Assembly (NCBI GenBank): GCA_963663905.2 | Contig: OY760657.1 | Coordinates: 2,666,001-2,730,000 of the forward strand | Length of the DNA: 64,000 nt | DNA from: Saccharicrinis sp963663905 | GTDB taxonomy: Bacteria; Bacteroidota; Bacteroidia; Bacteroidales; Marinilabiliaceae | Direction of reading: 5' to 3' | Part shown: piece by piece, positions 18,348-27,530 of the stretch | Position numbering within the stretch: the first letter of the stretch is position 1 | Layout of the letters: each line of letters begins with the position of its first letter | The notes under the pieces: model-generated | What the model was told of the DNA's origin: nothing | The model's database searches: none | Seen by the model: the letters and a program-made list of their open reading frames with translations, nothing else | Made by a program: the position numbers and the translations under genes

Positions 18348-18468
18348 AACGTCTCGAATATGGGGCGTTTGGCATTTCAACGCTCCAACCTTTCAGTCCG
18401 CTAAATATTTCATAAATGTACTAATTTTCATATTTTCGTTGTCCGCCAAATGACCTATATTTATTGTT
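18348..18468 (-). other. attC-like recombination site 12, interrupted by IS91-like type 2
   Basis: Left arm AACGTCTCGAATATGGGGCG pairs with CCTATATTTATTGTT; inner TTTGGC pairs with GCCAAAT. The type 2 element starts GAAC at 18,469, right after the GTT. Confidence 0.7.
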
Positions 18469-18626
18469 GAACTAAACCTCCTTCGTCGGTAGATGAAGGA
18501 AGCTTAGTTCATTAAAAACCGTACTTTTGGTTTACAATTCTCATTTTAAATAAATATTAAATATGAAAAAAAAATTCAGTAACACCAACGAGTGTTAAAG
18601 AGTTATTACACACGCTGCATGTAAGA

Positions 18627-19433
18627 ATGGAAGTTGAACACTTCTCTAATAGTTCCATAGCCAACTACATGCGTTCTACTTCATTACTTTGTTCCTTTTT
18701 TCCTGGTAAGCTACCGAACGATCTTGATGAACAGGATATTTATGATTTTCTATTATTCCTCAAGGAAAAACAAAAATTAAGTCGTGCCACCATCCGAAAC
18801 TATCTTCAAGGTTTGCGTTATATGTACAAAAGCATTTACAAGCGCACTGACATTATTGGAGACATTCCTTACCCTAAAGCCACTAAATATTTACCTGTGA
18901 TACCTTCTGGAAGAGAAGTACTACGACTTTTTAATGCAGCAAAAAGCGAAAAACACAAGCTTCTGCTTAAAGTCATTTACTCTGCAGGACTAAGGCGTAG
19001 CGAGGTAATCAATCTCAAAATTGAACACCTCGATTTTAAAAACCATCGCATCTTCATAAAAGACAGCAAAGGTAATAAGGATCGATACACCATCCTTGCC
19101 AAAACTTTGGTTCCGGAATTAAAACAATATCTTATAAAGCACAAACCCATTGAATACCTATTTAATGGAAAATATAAAGGCAAGCCTTATAGTGAAGAAG
19201 CTATTAAATGGGGATTTCAATATACTTTGGAGCGTTCCGGGATTACCAAACATCTTACACCACATTCTCTTAGACATGCTTTCGCTTCTCACCTGTTAGC
19301 CATGAAAGTAAACATTGTTACCATTCAAAAACTAATGGGGCATGATGACATCAGAACAACAATGATGTACCTGCAACTAGATAATTTACAAAATCCTGAA
19401 AACCTGGAATCTCCTTTAGATAAAATACAGTAG
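18627..19433 (+). CDS. Tyrosine recombinase of IS91-like element type 2
   Basis: 268 residues with the standard recombinase layout. Catalytic motifs: SAGLRRSEVINL (Arg), KGNKDRY (Lys), TPHSLRHAFASHLL (His-x-x-Arg-His), LMGHDD and TTMMYLQ (Tyr). The C-terminus ESPLDKI again carries an SPLD ending. The start ATG at 18,627 follows GTAAGA and gives MEVEHFSNSSIANYM. The gene abuts the transposase, whose GTG start shares the last base of this stop codon. Related to the type 1 and 3 recombinases and to the array-end recombinase; its exact task in transposition is unknown. Confidence 0.9.
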   Translation: MEVEHFSNSSIANYMRSTSLLCSFFPGKLPNDLDEQDIYDFLLFLKEKQKLSRATIRNYLQGLRYMYKSIYKRTDIIGDIPYPKATKYLPVIPSGREVLRLFNAAKSEKHKLLLKVIYSAGLRRSEVINLKIEHLDFKNHRIFIKDSKGNKDRYTILAKTLVPELKQYLIKHKPIEYLFNGKYKGKPYSEEAIKWGFQYTLERSGITKHLTPHSLRHAFASHLLAMKVNIVTIQKLMGHDDIRTTMMYLQLDNLQNPENLESPLDKIQ

Positions 19434-20638
19434 TGCTTCGCCAGAATATCAGATTTGAACTTGGAGATATCATTCGTGAACACAAACAGCCTCTTATTGA
19501 AGCTGGTCATTTAAATGCTCACAAAAAAAAGGTATTTACCAACTTGTCACAATGCAGAACTGTGGCTTTGGGATACCATCAGGATAAATGTGATAATCCT
19601 GATTGTGCTCACGAGCATTATTCTTACAATAGCTGTCGAGACAGACATTGTCCTAAATGCAACGGTCTAAAAAAAGAACGCTGGATTATTGACCGGGAAG
19701 CTGATCTTTTACCTGTGATGTACTTCCATGTTGTATTTACTATTCCCGAACAACTTAACACATTGTTTATAGATCATCCTAAAACAATATATAACCTATT
19801 GTTTAGGGCGGCATGGGATACTATCCAACAATTTGCCAATGACCACAAACACTTAGGTGCTCAAACCGGAATGATTGCAATCCTGCATACATGGGGACAG
19901 AATCTGGCTTTACATCCTCATGTCCACTGCATTGTTCCTGGTGGTGGTTTAACACAGGCTAATAAATGGAAAAACACCAAAAGCAATGGTAAATTTCTTT
20001 ATCCTGTTAAAGCGTTAAGTGCTGTTTTTAGAGGCAAATTCTGTGATGCTTTGATTAACCTGTACAACAAAGGGGAGCTTGTTTTAGAAACACCTTTTGA
20101 TCCTAAGCGCAAATACTTGCACCCTTTTTATAAAAACAAATGGGTGGTATATGCCAAGCTTCCCATGTATAATGCCAAACAAGTTATTGACTATCTGGGA
20201 CGTTACACGCACCGAGTGGCCATTAGCAACCAGCGCATTAAAACGGTGGATGACAAAGAGGTTGCTTTCGCATGGCTTAACTATAAAAATTCAAAGATAG
20301 AGGTGATGTCACTTTCTTTATTCGAATTTTTAAGAAGATTTGCTATCCACATCTTACCTCCTGGCTTTATGAAAATAAGGCATTATGGTATTTTGGGTGC
20401 TTCTAAGAAAAAATTATGTCTGCAAATCATCAGGGAGGTTCTTGATGTAAATGCACCTGTGTCTCGTAAAGGGATACCATGGCAGGACTTATTTATTCTT
20501 CTCTTTGGTCATCCTCATGATCAATGTCCTAAATGCAAAAAAGGAACCATGCGCAGAATGGCTTCTTTTAAGCCCGATGTCAGGGGAAGTCCTAATGCCA
20601 AATTTGACCATAAATTAATCCAATGTAATCCTATTTAG
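19433..20638 (+). CDS. IS91-like HUH (Y2) transposase, type 2
   Basis: 401 residues from a GTG start at 19,433 that overlaps the recombinase stop by one base. Zinc-binding N-terminus CDNPDCAHEHYSYNSC and CRDRHCPKCNG, HUH motif HPHVH in ALHPHVHCIVPGGG, and tyrosine motif DYLGRYTHR with two Tyr three residues apart. A C-terminal CPKCKKG knuckle is also present. The length is normal for IS91-family TnpA. It would nick one strand at the element end and move it as single-stranded DNA. Confidence 0.92.
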   Translation: MLRQNIRFELGDIIREHKQPLIEAGHLNAHKKKVFTNLSQCRTVALGYHQDKCDNPDCAHEHYSYNSCRDRHCPKCNGLKKERWIIDREADLLPVMYFHVVFTIPEQLNTLFIDHPKTIYNLLFRAAWDTIQQFANDHKHLGAQTGMIAILHTWGQNLALHPHVHCIVPGGGLTQANKWKNTKSNGKFLYPVKALSAVFRGKFCDALINLYNKGELVLETPFDPKRKYLHPFYKNKWVVYAKLPMYNAKQVIDYLGRYTHRVAISNQRIKTVDDKEVAFAWLNYKNSKIEVMSLSLFEFLRRFAIHILPPGFMKIRHYGILGASKKKLCLQIIREVLDVNAPVSRKGIPWQDLFILLFGHPHDQCPKCKKGTMRRMASFKPDVRGSPNAKFDHKLIQCNPI

Positions 20639-20685
20639 TAAACACTATTTTTGGTGTAATGGGATTGCTACACCCTTACGTCAAC

Positions 20686-20783
20686 AAAAAAAATACTCTA
20701 AACAATGTTTTTTAATAGAATATTGTTTAGAATTAAATTCCAAACTAATTTGACCCCAAAAGATGATGTATTTTTTTGAAATT
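20686..20783. other. Non-coding stretch with inverted repeat
   Basis: CTAAACAAT (about 20,700) and ATTGTTTAG (about 20,723) form a 9-bp stem beyond the type 2 element. It may mark the true element end or act as a terminator; no T-run follows. Nothing else was recognised. Confidence 0.35.
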
Positions 20784-20870
20784 TCACAAGGTCACTTCAT
20801 CCATTAAAGCAACCTTATCCATATCAATCCCCATAGATACGGCTCGCTTATCCCGGTTCTGTTCAACAAC
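20784..20870 (-). pseudogene. Short 3' coding remnant ending at an attC-like core
   Basis: An open frame of 28 codons, ending MDKVALMDEVTL and stop, reads with natural amino-acid composition and begins exactly at the left core of attC-like site 13, where the - strand reads GTTGTTGAAC. It lacks a start. It looks like the C-terminal end of a larger gene truncated when the array or an element inserted. I cannot name the parent family. Confidence 0.4.
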
Positions 20871-20944
20871 GAATATAATTAATCACTCTATACTCTGCAG
20901 GAACTTTGTTCGGCTCAGCGTGATTTATTATATTCTAAATGTTG
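20868..20944 (-). other. attC-like recombination site 13 (short form)
   Basis: Only about 77 bp. AACGAATATAATTAATCAC pairs with GTGATTTATTATATTC, ending in GTTGG. It is the shortest site in the array and lies on the 3' side of the large GHKL ATPase gene. Confidence 0.7.
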
Positions 20945-20988
20945 GCGGTATGTGCTTTTTTTCAATATTATATTGTTTCATTGTTTGA

Positions 20989-23900
20989 TTAGGCTAAAAC
21001 TGTGAAATACTTTCTTATAAATGTTTCAATGTCTGATTGACCTGAACTCCAAACTGTAGAACTCACTCTAAACCTTACGTTTTGGTCTTCAATATCTACA
21101 GAAATTCCATTTTGACCATTATTTAGATTGTTTTTCTTGATTTCAACGTCATTAAAGTCACTAAATACAGTGTCAATTCTGTGACCAATGTTACTTATTA
21201 CTTTTGCATTTCTTCTAAGATATTCTATGTCAGGCTCTGTTCCATCCAAAGGCACAACCACTAAAGAATAATTGTCTCTTTGTTCAGTTGCTGTTTTTGC
21301 TTGTAGGGGTGTCATCGAGGCATGCTCCTTACCTGTAGCTTTTAATTCTACAAGCCAATTATTTATTCTAAATCCTTCTCGCTGATTTTGGTTATTAACT
21401 AAGTCTGATGATTCTTCTGTTAGTATGTAATCACTTCCAAATGGTTCTCTCTCAATGTTAATAATAATTCCACTCTTTTTGAGTTGTTCAATATATTCTT
21501 TAAATAGGTCTTCAATAAGTTTTCCAATTTTTTGGTTTCGGTTAATAAGTTTCCGCTCATTTAACCTTTTTTCATATTCCTTTCTTATGTTAGGGTCATT
21601 AAATATTTCTTGAACAAGTTCAGGGTCAGCATCACTTGTAATCATATTCGTTATTGCTTTATCCCAACTTAATCTAAGTTCATCTGTCGGCAGAGTATTT
21701 CTAATTAAATCGGATACACCTACACCAAGTTTATTTAAGAAATTTTGTTGTCTTGAACCACGAATCGTTTTTACTAAAGTTTCATCTCCTTTAAGCAATT
21801 CTGAAAGATTCTTAGAAGAAGGAGTTTCACTTACAAATTTTGCTTCTGAACCTTCGCTCTCGGTTTTTACATTTACCCAATTAAGACGCTTTGCACGATA
21901 AACCCAAAGGCATGTTTTAAAAGCTATTGGATTGTCAATTCCTTCTATTGTTACTCTTTGAATATCAGAATCAAACATAGGGTCTTTGTCAACGGCTTCA
22001 GAAAGGAGAAATTTCAATCGCTCTAAACTTGACTTTTGTGTTGTGTTTCGACCATAGATATGTCCATCAGTTGCAGTTAAATATGCGAAGTCAGAATATG
22101 TAATTTTAAATTTGTACTTGAGTTGCCCTTCTACATCTCTTAATAATCCAAGGTCGGTTTCTTTAACAATTAAATGTTCTATTAATTTAATTGAAGCTGT
22201 TTCCGTTTTTGTTACTAAAGGATTTGCATGAATAAAACCATTTTCATTTAAAAAGTTATAATCGATTTCATTTAAATATTGATTATAAATTTCGTTTAGA
22301 CAATCCTTGCCTCTTACTATATTGGAATACTGAGGAAAGTTTATTTCAAAATATGGCTTTGGCGTAAGTAAAAGATGTTCGGATTTAGGAAAATGGTCGT
22401 AAATAAAACTTTCATCAATCTTTTTACTTGCACCTGTTAAAACCTTTAAATCTTTAATTACTTCTTTTTGGTCATTCGATATTAACCATTTTAGAAATCT
22501 TGCATTGCATTCTTGGTTTGATTTCTCATTGAAGTCGGATTCATCAAATTCGTTCAACTTTGATTTTAAATCACTAATTGCATTTTGGATTGTGTAATTT
22601 TCAACCCCGTTTATTTGCAAAGAACTTATTTCTCTCGAAAATAATTTGTCTGAAAAATTCAATGCTATTAAGTCAGAAATTGAAATTAGTTCATCATCAT
22701 TACATTTATCCCAATAAATACCGTCGGCAACTCTAAACTTATTTCTTTGATTTAGACAAATTTTTATATCTAATGGAAAATGTCCTTTTATTTTGAGAAT
22801 CAAACTGTAAAATTTATTCAGCCAAGATTTACTATCTGATTTAAGAGAACTCGCCAATTCTTCCAACAATTCCCTTTTCTCAACATATTCAACTATTTCA
22901 TTTACTCCCCAAACGAATTTTAAATCGTATGTTTTTTCTATTTCAGGCTTGAGATTGGTAATACACTCAGATATTTGAACCCACTTTGTTAATTCAGATT
23001 CGATTGGAACTTTTATTTCAATTATTTCAGTTAGAAGCCCCCAAAGGTTAATAATGTTATTTTCTTTCTCTGTAAATGGAATTATAAGTTCATTCAATGA
23101 AGTGAATTTGTTATCAGCCCCTTCGTATTTGATAATTTCTTTTGAAGAAAGTAAATCTATTGTTGAAGATTTTATGGTTGTGAACCATTCCTGGTCTACC
23201 CATTTTAAGTCTTTAGAAATTTTGAAGTCAAATAACTCGTAAATACCGAGAATATTTTTGGATTTAAATAATTCTGCGAATGACGCCAGACTATTAGTCA
23301 ATGCATTGTTAATTATTTCCTTGTTGAGTGATTCGTTTCCTCCTTCAGTTACTTTTTTTAAGTATATGCCGTCACGTTCGACTCTAGGGTCAAACTGAGT
23401 TGAATTAATTATAAACGGTATTCCTATTTCTTCCGTACCAATAAGAGGAAAAGTGTAATAAAGTCTTGGATAATTTTTGGTTAATGGGAAAATTTCTTCT
23501 ATTCCGTCTTTTTCTATAGTAATTACACAAGCTTCAAATTTTTCATCTGTTTGCACATAAGCATTTAAGGTTGATTTTGCTAAACCATCAATAAATGTTG
23601 TGATTTTCCATTCATTAATTGAGGTATTTTCATAGGTTTGAGATAAAGATTTTGAGAAAGTTTTTGTAAGTCCGTTTTCAATTACTGTAACTGATTCAAT
23701 TTGCTCATTAAATAATTGAGTTATAGGAATTAACTCGTCAATGCATTGTAAGCCTACTTTAGCTGTTAGTTTTCCTTCTGTGCCTAAATTATATGTGAAT
23801 TTAGTTTGAAATTCATCGCCTCCTAAATAGCTAGTTTCTCGGATAGATTCATCAAATTGTTTATTTGATTCTTGTTGTAATTCGAAGAAATGCTCATTAT

Positions 23901-24321
23901 CAGTTGCATTTCTGTTTAATAGAAAATGAAAACTGCCTTGACTATTTGTAAGCTGTCCGGTAATGAAAACTTCTTTGGAAAGAAGATATGTGGTCATAAA
24001 ACCAGTTCCGAATCGTCCCGTTTTACCCTCTTTATTATTTTTTGAAGAGCCTTGAATAATTAAACTAAGAATATCATCTAATTCGAAAGGATTCCCTGTA
24101 TGTGAAAAAGAAATTTCATTTTCGGAGATTTCAATTTTTACTTTGATATTTTGATATTCATCTACTGAATCTTTTGCATTTTGAAGCAACTCCCAAAACC
24201 AACGCTTTTCATAATCTTCTCGTTCATTTTCTCTAGCGACTATATCCCTGTATACACTGTCTGCGTGTCGAACTTCTGCAATATGTTGTCGTCTTTGTTG
24301 TATTTGTTCTTTTTGAATCAT
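20989..24321 (-). CDS. Sacsin-like GHKL ATPase with C-terminal DUF3883 (candidate defence protein)
   Basis: 1110 residues, cytoplasmic. The N-terminus is an HSP90/sacsin-type ATP-binding fold: WFWELLQNAKDSV with E44, N48 and D51, then HTGNPF near 74, and the glycine lid TGRFGTGF (101-108). A long helical and beta middle has no recognised domain. The C-terminus (about 980-1035) matches DUF3883, whose core WLVELKATGK holds E992 and K994, arranged like the E-x-K of PD-(D/E)XK nucleases. Proteins with this pairing are frequent in bacterial defence islands, and energy-dependent nucleic-acid cutting is a reasonable guess. Codon use and AT content match the neighbours. Single gene of its cassette. 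Confidence 0.8.
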   Translation of the reverse strand: MIQKEQIQQRRQHIAEVRHADSVYRDIVARENEREDYEKRWFWELLQNAKDSVDEYQNIKVKIEISENEISFSHTGNPFELDDILSLIIQGSSKNNKEGKTGRFGTGFMTTYLLSKEVFITGQLTNSQGSFHFLLNRNATDNEHFFELQQESNKQFDESIRETSYLGGDEFQTKFTYNLGTEGKLTAKVGLQCIDELIPITQLFNEQIESVTVIENGLTKTFSKSLSQTYENTSINEWKITTFIDGLAKSTLNAYVQTDEKFEACVITIEKDGIEEIFPLTKNYPRLYYTFPLIGTEEIGIPFIINSTQFDPRVERDGIYLKKVTEGGNESLNKEIINNALTNSLASFAELFKSKNILGIYELFDFKISKDLKWVDQEWFTTIKSSTIDLLSSKEIIKYEGADNKFTSLNELIIPFTEKENNIINLWGLLTEIIEIKVPIESELTKWVQISECITNLKPEIEKTYDLKFVWGVNEIVEYVEKRELLEELASSLKSDSKSWLNKFYSLILKIKGHFPLDIKICLNQRNKFRVADGIYWDKCNDDELISISDLIALNFSDKLFSREISSLQINGVENYTIQNAISDLKSKLNEFDESDFNEKSNQECNARFLKWLISNDQKEVIKDLKVLTGASKKIDESFIYDHFPKSEHLLLTPKPYFEINFPQYSNIVRGKDCLNEIYNQYLNEIDYNFLNENGFIHANPLVTKTETASIKLIEHLIVKETDLGLLRDVEGQLKYKFKITYSDFAYLTATDGHIYGRNTTQKSSLERLKFLLSEAVDKDPMFDSDIQRVTIEGIDNPIAFKTCLWVYRAKRLNWVNVKTESEGSEAKFVSETPSSKNLSELLKGDETLVKTIRGSRQQNFLNKLGVGVSDLIRNTLPTDELRLSWDKAITNMITSDADPELVQEIFNDPNIRKEYEKRLNERKLINRNQKIGKLIEDLFKEYIEQLKKSGIIINIEREPFGSDYILTEESSDLVNNQNQREGFRINNWLVELKATGKEHASMTPLQAKTATEQRDNYSLVVVPLDGTEPDIEYLRRNAKVISNIGHRIDTVFSDFNDVEIKKNNLNNGQNGISVDIEDQNVRFRVSSTVWSSGQSDIETFIRKYFTVLA

Positions 24322-24378
24322 TACATTTCAAAATAGATGATTATTGTTATTTAGCAGGGTCTTCCTAGCATTACCGCC

Positions 24379-24502
24379 AACGGTAAGTGTAAGAATAGTA
24401 GCCGTTTGCGGGTGAATTACCTATCAACCCGTTACATTTTTGAAGCGGGCTTAAACTGCTTGCATACCCATTGACCCGGCTATTATTTTTACACATTGTT
24501 AC
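24379..24502 (-). other. attC-like recombination site 14
   Basis: AACGGTAAGTGTAAGAATAG pairs with CTATTATTTTTACACATTGTT-type right arm; inner TAGCCG pairs with CGGCTA. Related to site 5. Confidence 0.75.
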
Positions 24503-24518
24503 CATGCGTTATTCTATT

Positions 24519-25058
24519 TTATCTCAAATCAATTCGTCCACACTGGAATTTGATGTTTTTTTTGTTAAACAGTGAAAATCCATTACTCTGTTTTATAGTC
24601 AGGTCAATAGAAAATCCTTGATATGGGATATGCTTAACGTCAATATTACTTATAAGTCCTTTACTAGGAAAATCTTTTATGTCAGACTTTACATTAACAA
24701 AATCGCAAGAAAACTTATAATTTATCCCTCTAATTTTAAAGACTTCGCTTTCAAATAAAAAAGAAACTACATCAAGTTTATTATCATTCAGTAAGTTGGT
24801 AATAACAGTCACTAAATTATTTTTATCCCATTGATTAAAAACTGTGATTGTTGATAATGTCTCAATGTTACTTTTCCAATCAAGAAATTCCAATAAATCA
24901 TTTATGATACCTGACCCCTGTATTTTAAATTTCACTTTTCTATTGGCAAAATCGGCAAATGTGTCAAGTAGTTTCCATGCTGCAACTCCTGCACTTGGAT
25001 AGTCGTAATTCCAATAACCTCTTATTTTATCAATTGTTTCTTTAGATAAAACTTCCAT
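24519..25058 (-). CDS. Hypothetical protein, second gene of a two-gene cassette
   Basis: 179 residues, no signal peptide. The N-terminus METIDKIRGYWNYDYPSAG-like stretch is helical (actual start MEVLSKETIDKIRGYW); the rest alternates beta strands and helices. I recognise no family. It starts 11 bp downstream of the YiiX-like gene in the same direction, so the two are probably co-transcribed. It ends 16 bp from attC-like site 14. Confidence 0.75.
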   Translation of the reverse strand: MEVLSKETIDKIRGYWNYDYPSAGVAAWKLLDTFADFANRKVKFKIQGSGIINDLLEFLDWKSNIETLSTITVFNQWDKNNLVTVITNLLNDNKLDVVSFLFESEVFKIRGINYKFSCDFVNVKSDIKDFPSKGLISNIDVKHIPYQGFSIDLTIKQSNGFSLFNKKNIKFQCGRIDLR

Positions 25059-25069
25059 TTTTTTAATAA

Positions 25070-25684
25070 TCAGTTTTTAAATACAGTAATCAATTGGTCT
25101 GAATCAAACATTGATGCAGGAGAAATCACCAATTCATCTTTCGGAATATTGTCGCCATACCTTTCCTTTAATTTCTGTATTACAGCTTTATCAGTCAGAT
25201 TGAAATCACCTAAATTCTCAAGTTCTCCAATTTCAATTCCAACTGCTTCTTTGTAAATCTTCCAGACTAATTCAGAGCAATAAATTCTTGAATCAGACCA
25301 CTCAAAATACAAATCATAGTCTTTCCCTGCGTATTTTTCACCAATATGTTTCATTCTGACCAAAGTCTCAGGTGTCAATAAGTTTTGAGCGTTTTTAATC
25401 CGCTTAACTACATAATGTCCGTTTTCTCCACGTTTAATCCAGTCGTTTAATGGTGTCAGTTTCACAGGTTGAACTGCTTCGTAAACAAAAAAGTCATTCC
25501 CTTGCTTATAAACAATCCCCATGTGACTGTATTTTGAACCAGTCGCAATCTGAATCGCTTTACTCTGTCCTGATTTTGAAGTCTGGAATATAATGTCTCC
25601 ATTTTGAAGTTCAGTCGATTCCGTTTTAGAATAACACGAAATCAAAATAATCAAGCTTAATAATATGTAGTATGTTTTCTTCAT
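25070..25684 (-). CDS. YiiX-like permuted papain-fold hydrolase, lipoprotein
   Basis: 204 residues. The leader MKKTYYILLSLIILISC ends in a lipobox with Cys17. The mature enzyme has the YiiX/YebB (permuted NlpC/P60) pattern: LQNGDIIFQ near residue 27, catalytic His54 in KYSHMGIV, and catalytic Cys136 in RIYCSELVWKIY. The family hydrolyses amide or ester bonds; substrates suggested for relatives include lipids and peptides. It should sit in the inner or outer membrane facing the periplasm. It is the first gene of a two-gene cassette with 24,519-25,058. Confidence 0.88.
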   Translation of the reverse strand: MKKTYYILLSLIILISCYSKTESTELQNGDIIFQTSKSGQSKAIQIATGSKYSHMGIVYKQGNDFFVYEAVQPVKLTPLNDWIKRGENGHYVVKRIKNAQNLLTPETLVRMKHIGEKYAGKDYDLYFEWSDSRIYCSELVWKIYKEAVGIEIGELENLGDFNLTDKAVIQKLKERYGDNIPKDELVISPASMFDSDQLITVFKN

Positions 25685-25697
25685 CTTAATGCATGGT

Positions 25698-25822
25698 AAC
25701 GGTGGCGATAAGTTTTCGGGTGGCTTTAGAATTTGCGTTTCTTTCCGCCGTTACTAACTGCTTAGAAATAGCAAAGCTTTCAAATTATGCTTTACCGCCA
25801 CCTGAAATTTATTACGTGTTGT
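25698..25822 (-). other. attC-like recombination site 15
   Basis: AACGGTGGCGATAAGTTTTC pairs with GAAATTTATTACGTGTTG; inner GGGTGGC overlaps a GCCACC complement. It lies 7 bp from the stop of the GRAM-domain gene. Confidence 0.7.
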
Positions 25823-25828
25823 AGTGCG

Positions 25829-26374
25829 TTACTTTATTTTTCCATTTAACTTTTCAATCCATACCTCTCTCTCATTAACTACAAAATCAAATTCAGCATT
25901 ATCGAGTGTTATGATACGAAGTCCATTGTTTATCAGTTTTGCAGTCTTTCTTTTTATTATTTCACTAATTATTGAATATTCTAATTCTGTCTGACCTTTT
26001 TGTATATTCAATTTGTGGGATTTGAAAATTAGTTTCTTGTTGGTCAAGAAGATTTTCCCTCCAACTCCTTCAATTCCTCGAAATAAATTAGCAGGCCCTT
26101 CTATTTCTATTCGCTCATCTTCTTCAAGGTCAGGTTCTATATTCTTTGCAATTTTTGAAGTAAGTCTAGTTCCAAATTTTTCTAATATGAATGGAAATCC
26201 AATGCACATAACAACACCAAAAAAGAGTCCTTGATAAATTAAACTTTTTAGAGTCTGGATATTTTCAAAAAAGTCAAAAACATAAAGAGTTCCTGAATAT
26301 ATACTTCCTATGAGGATTGCCCCAATAATACGATACTTCCAATTTAGCTTAATCATTTTGTTTCCTATTTCCAT
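25829..26374 (-). CDS. GRAM-domain-like membrane protein
   Basis: 181 residues from the chosen ATG (MEIGNKMIKLNW). The open frame extends to 26,419 but that start lies 4 bp from attC-like site 16, and a third candidate ATG at 26,356 follows GGAAAC. Two hydrophobic segments (about 16-35 and 47-69 of the chosen protein) are followed by an acidic linker and a GRAM/PH-like domain (LFRGIEGVGGKIFLTNKKLIF, about 95-170). The family binds lipids or acts as a membrane-associated adaptor; here the role is unknown. Single gene of its cassette. Confidence 0.75.
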   Translation of the reverse strand: MEIGNKMIKLNWKYRIIGAILIGSIYSGTLYVFDFFENIQTLKSLIYQGLFFGVVMCIGFPFILEKFGTRLTSKIAKNIEPDLEEDERIEIEGPANLFRGIEGVGGKIFLTNKKLIFKSHKLNIQKGQTELEYSIISEIIKRKTAKLINNGLRIITLDNAEFDFVVNEREVWIEKLNGKIK

Positions 26375-26422
26375 AAAGTCTGTTTTAAATTCTTTTTTTG
26401 TGCTATGTGGGGAATGCACTAC

Positions 26423-26547
26423 AACGGTTGGCGGTATGAAATCGTTGGGGAGTCCGGAGACACTTCACTATCAAGGTACAATAAACTTTGATGCGAGAGA
26501 TGTCGTTCGCATAACCACCTAATCCCCAATGTTTTATACCGCGTGTT
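26423..26547 (-). other. attC-like recombination site 16, interrupted by IS91-like copy 2
   Basis: AACGGTTGGCGGTATGAAAT pairs with AATGTTTTATACCGCGTGTT; inner TTGGGGA pairs with TCCCCAA. Similar arms to site 18. The element begins at 26,548 directly after GTT. Confidence 0.78.
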
Positions 26548-26642
26548 GAACTAAACCCGCAGAGCGGGAGCTTAGGCTAAAACTAACAAAAATCGTAAGA
26601 TAATTACATCTTCTACCATTATTAATTTTAAACATAAATATA

Positions 26643-27530
26643 ATGAGTAGAGAATCTTACCTACAGCAAGCTGTTAAAGCTGTGCCTGAGTTTAAATTAA
26701 TCAGCGAACAATTTTTGCGTAAATACACCATTGCAGGAAAGTCTGAATCCTGCACCCGTAATTATCTGATGCAGATTTCTAAAATGGTACTGCATTTTAA
26801 CAGTTCTCCTCTGGAGCTATCCATTGACCAAATGGAAGAGTATTTATTCGAACTTCAACTCAATGAAAAGCCAAGCAAAAGCTCTTTTAAACATCTGGTT
26901 TATGGTTTAAGAACCATGTTTACCATGTTCAAAAACAAAGAACTTTATCTGGCTCTTCCTTCTATTAAAAGCAGTAAGGCATTACCTGTTGTTTTATCAC
27001 AAAAGGAAATTAAAACTTTATTAAATACACCTAAACTTTTAAAACACAAAGTCTTATTTGCAGTCATATATGACTGTGGACTTCGTATTTCTGAAGTTAT
27101 CAATCTTAAGATTGTTGATCTGGATTTTGACCGTAAACAAATACACATTCGACAATCAAAACACAAAAAAGATCGCTATGTTCCAATGTCTTCTCTTACC
27201 ATTCGGGGCTTTCACAAATATTTTCAAACCGTCTGTCCTCAAACATGGGTGTTTAATGGTAAAATCAGGGGGCAGCAACTAAGCCAAACAGGCGTAAGAC
27301 ATGCTTTTAGAGCTGCTGTTAAAAAAGCAGGTATCAATAAACCCGTTTGTATACATACACTCCGACATAGTTATGCCACCCATCTGTTAGAAATGGGACT
27401 GGATATTGTCAGTGTTAAAAATCAGATGGGCCATGCTGAAATTCGAACTACGATGATGTATCTGCATATTGCTCAATCTGCGCCTAATGCTGGTTTTAGT
27501 CCCTTATCAAAAATGTATCCCAATGTATGA
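26643..27530 (+). CDS. Tyrosine recombinase, IS91-like type 1 copy 2
   Basis: Residue-for-residue identical to the copy at 14,771-15,658 (295 residues; catalytic R148, H238, R241, H264, Y273). Intact, and overlaps the transposase start by 8 nt. Confidence 0.9.
   Translation: MSRESYLQQAVKAVPEFKLISEQFLRKYTIAGKSESCTRNYLMQISKMVLHFNSSPLELSIDQMEEYLFELQLNEKPSKSSFKHLVYGLRTMFTMFKNKELYLALPSIKSSKALPVVLSQKEIKTLLNTPKLLKHKVLFAVIYDCGLRISEVINLKIVDLDFDRKQIHIRQSKHKKDRYVPMSSLTIRGFHKYFQTVCPQTWVFNGKIRGQQLSQTGVRHAFRAAVKKAGINKPVCIHTLRHSYATHLLEMGLDIVSVKNQMGHAEIRTTMMYLHIAQSAPNAGFSPLSKMYPNV

Larger units (their letters stand above)
18469..20685 (+). mobile_element. IS91-like element type 2
   Basis: The left end is GAACTAAACCTCC followed by an AGCTTAGTTC stretch; the right end lies shortly after a hairpin GGTGTA...TACACC at 20,653-20,674. 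The exact right boundary is uncertain because no GTT follows directly. It encodes a recombinase and an HUH transposase related to, but clearly different from, those of types 1 and 3. It is inserted at the GTT core of attC-like site 12. Confidence 0.8.
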
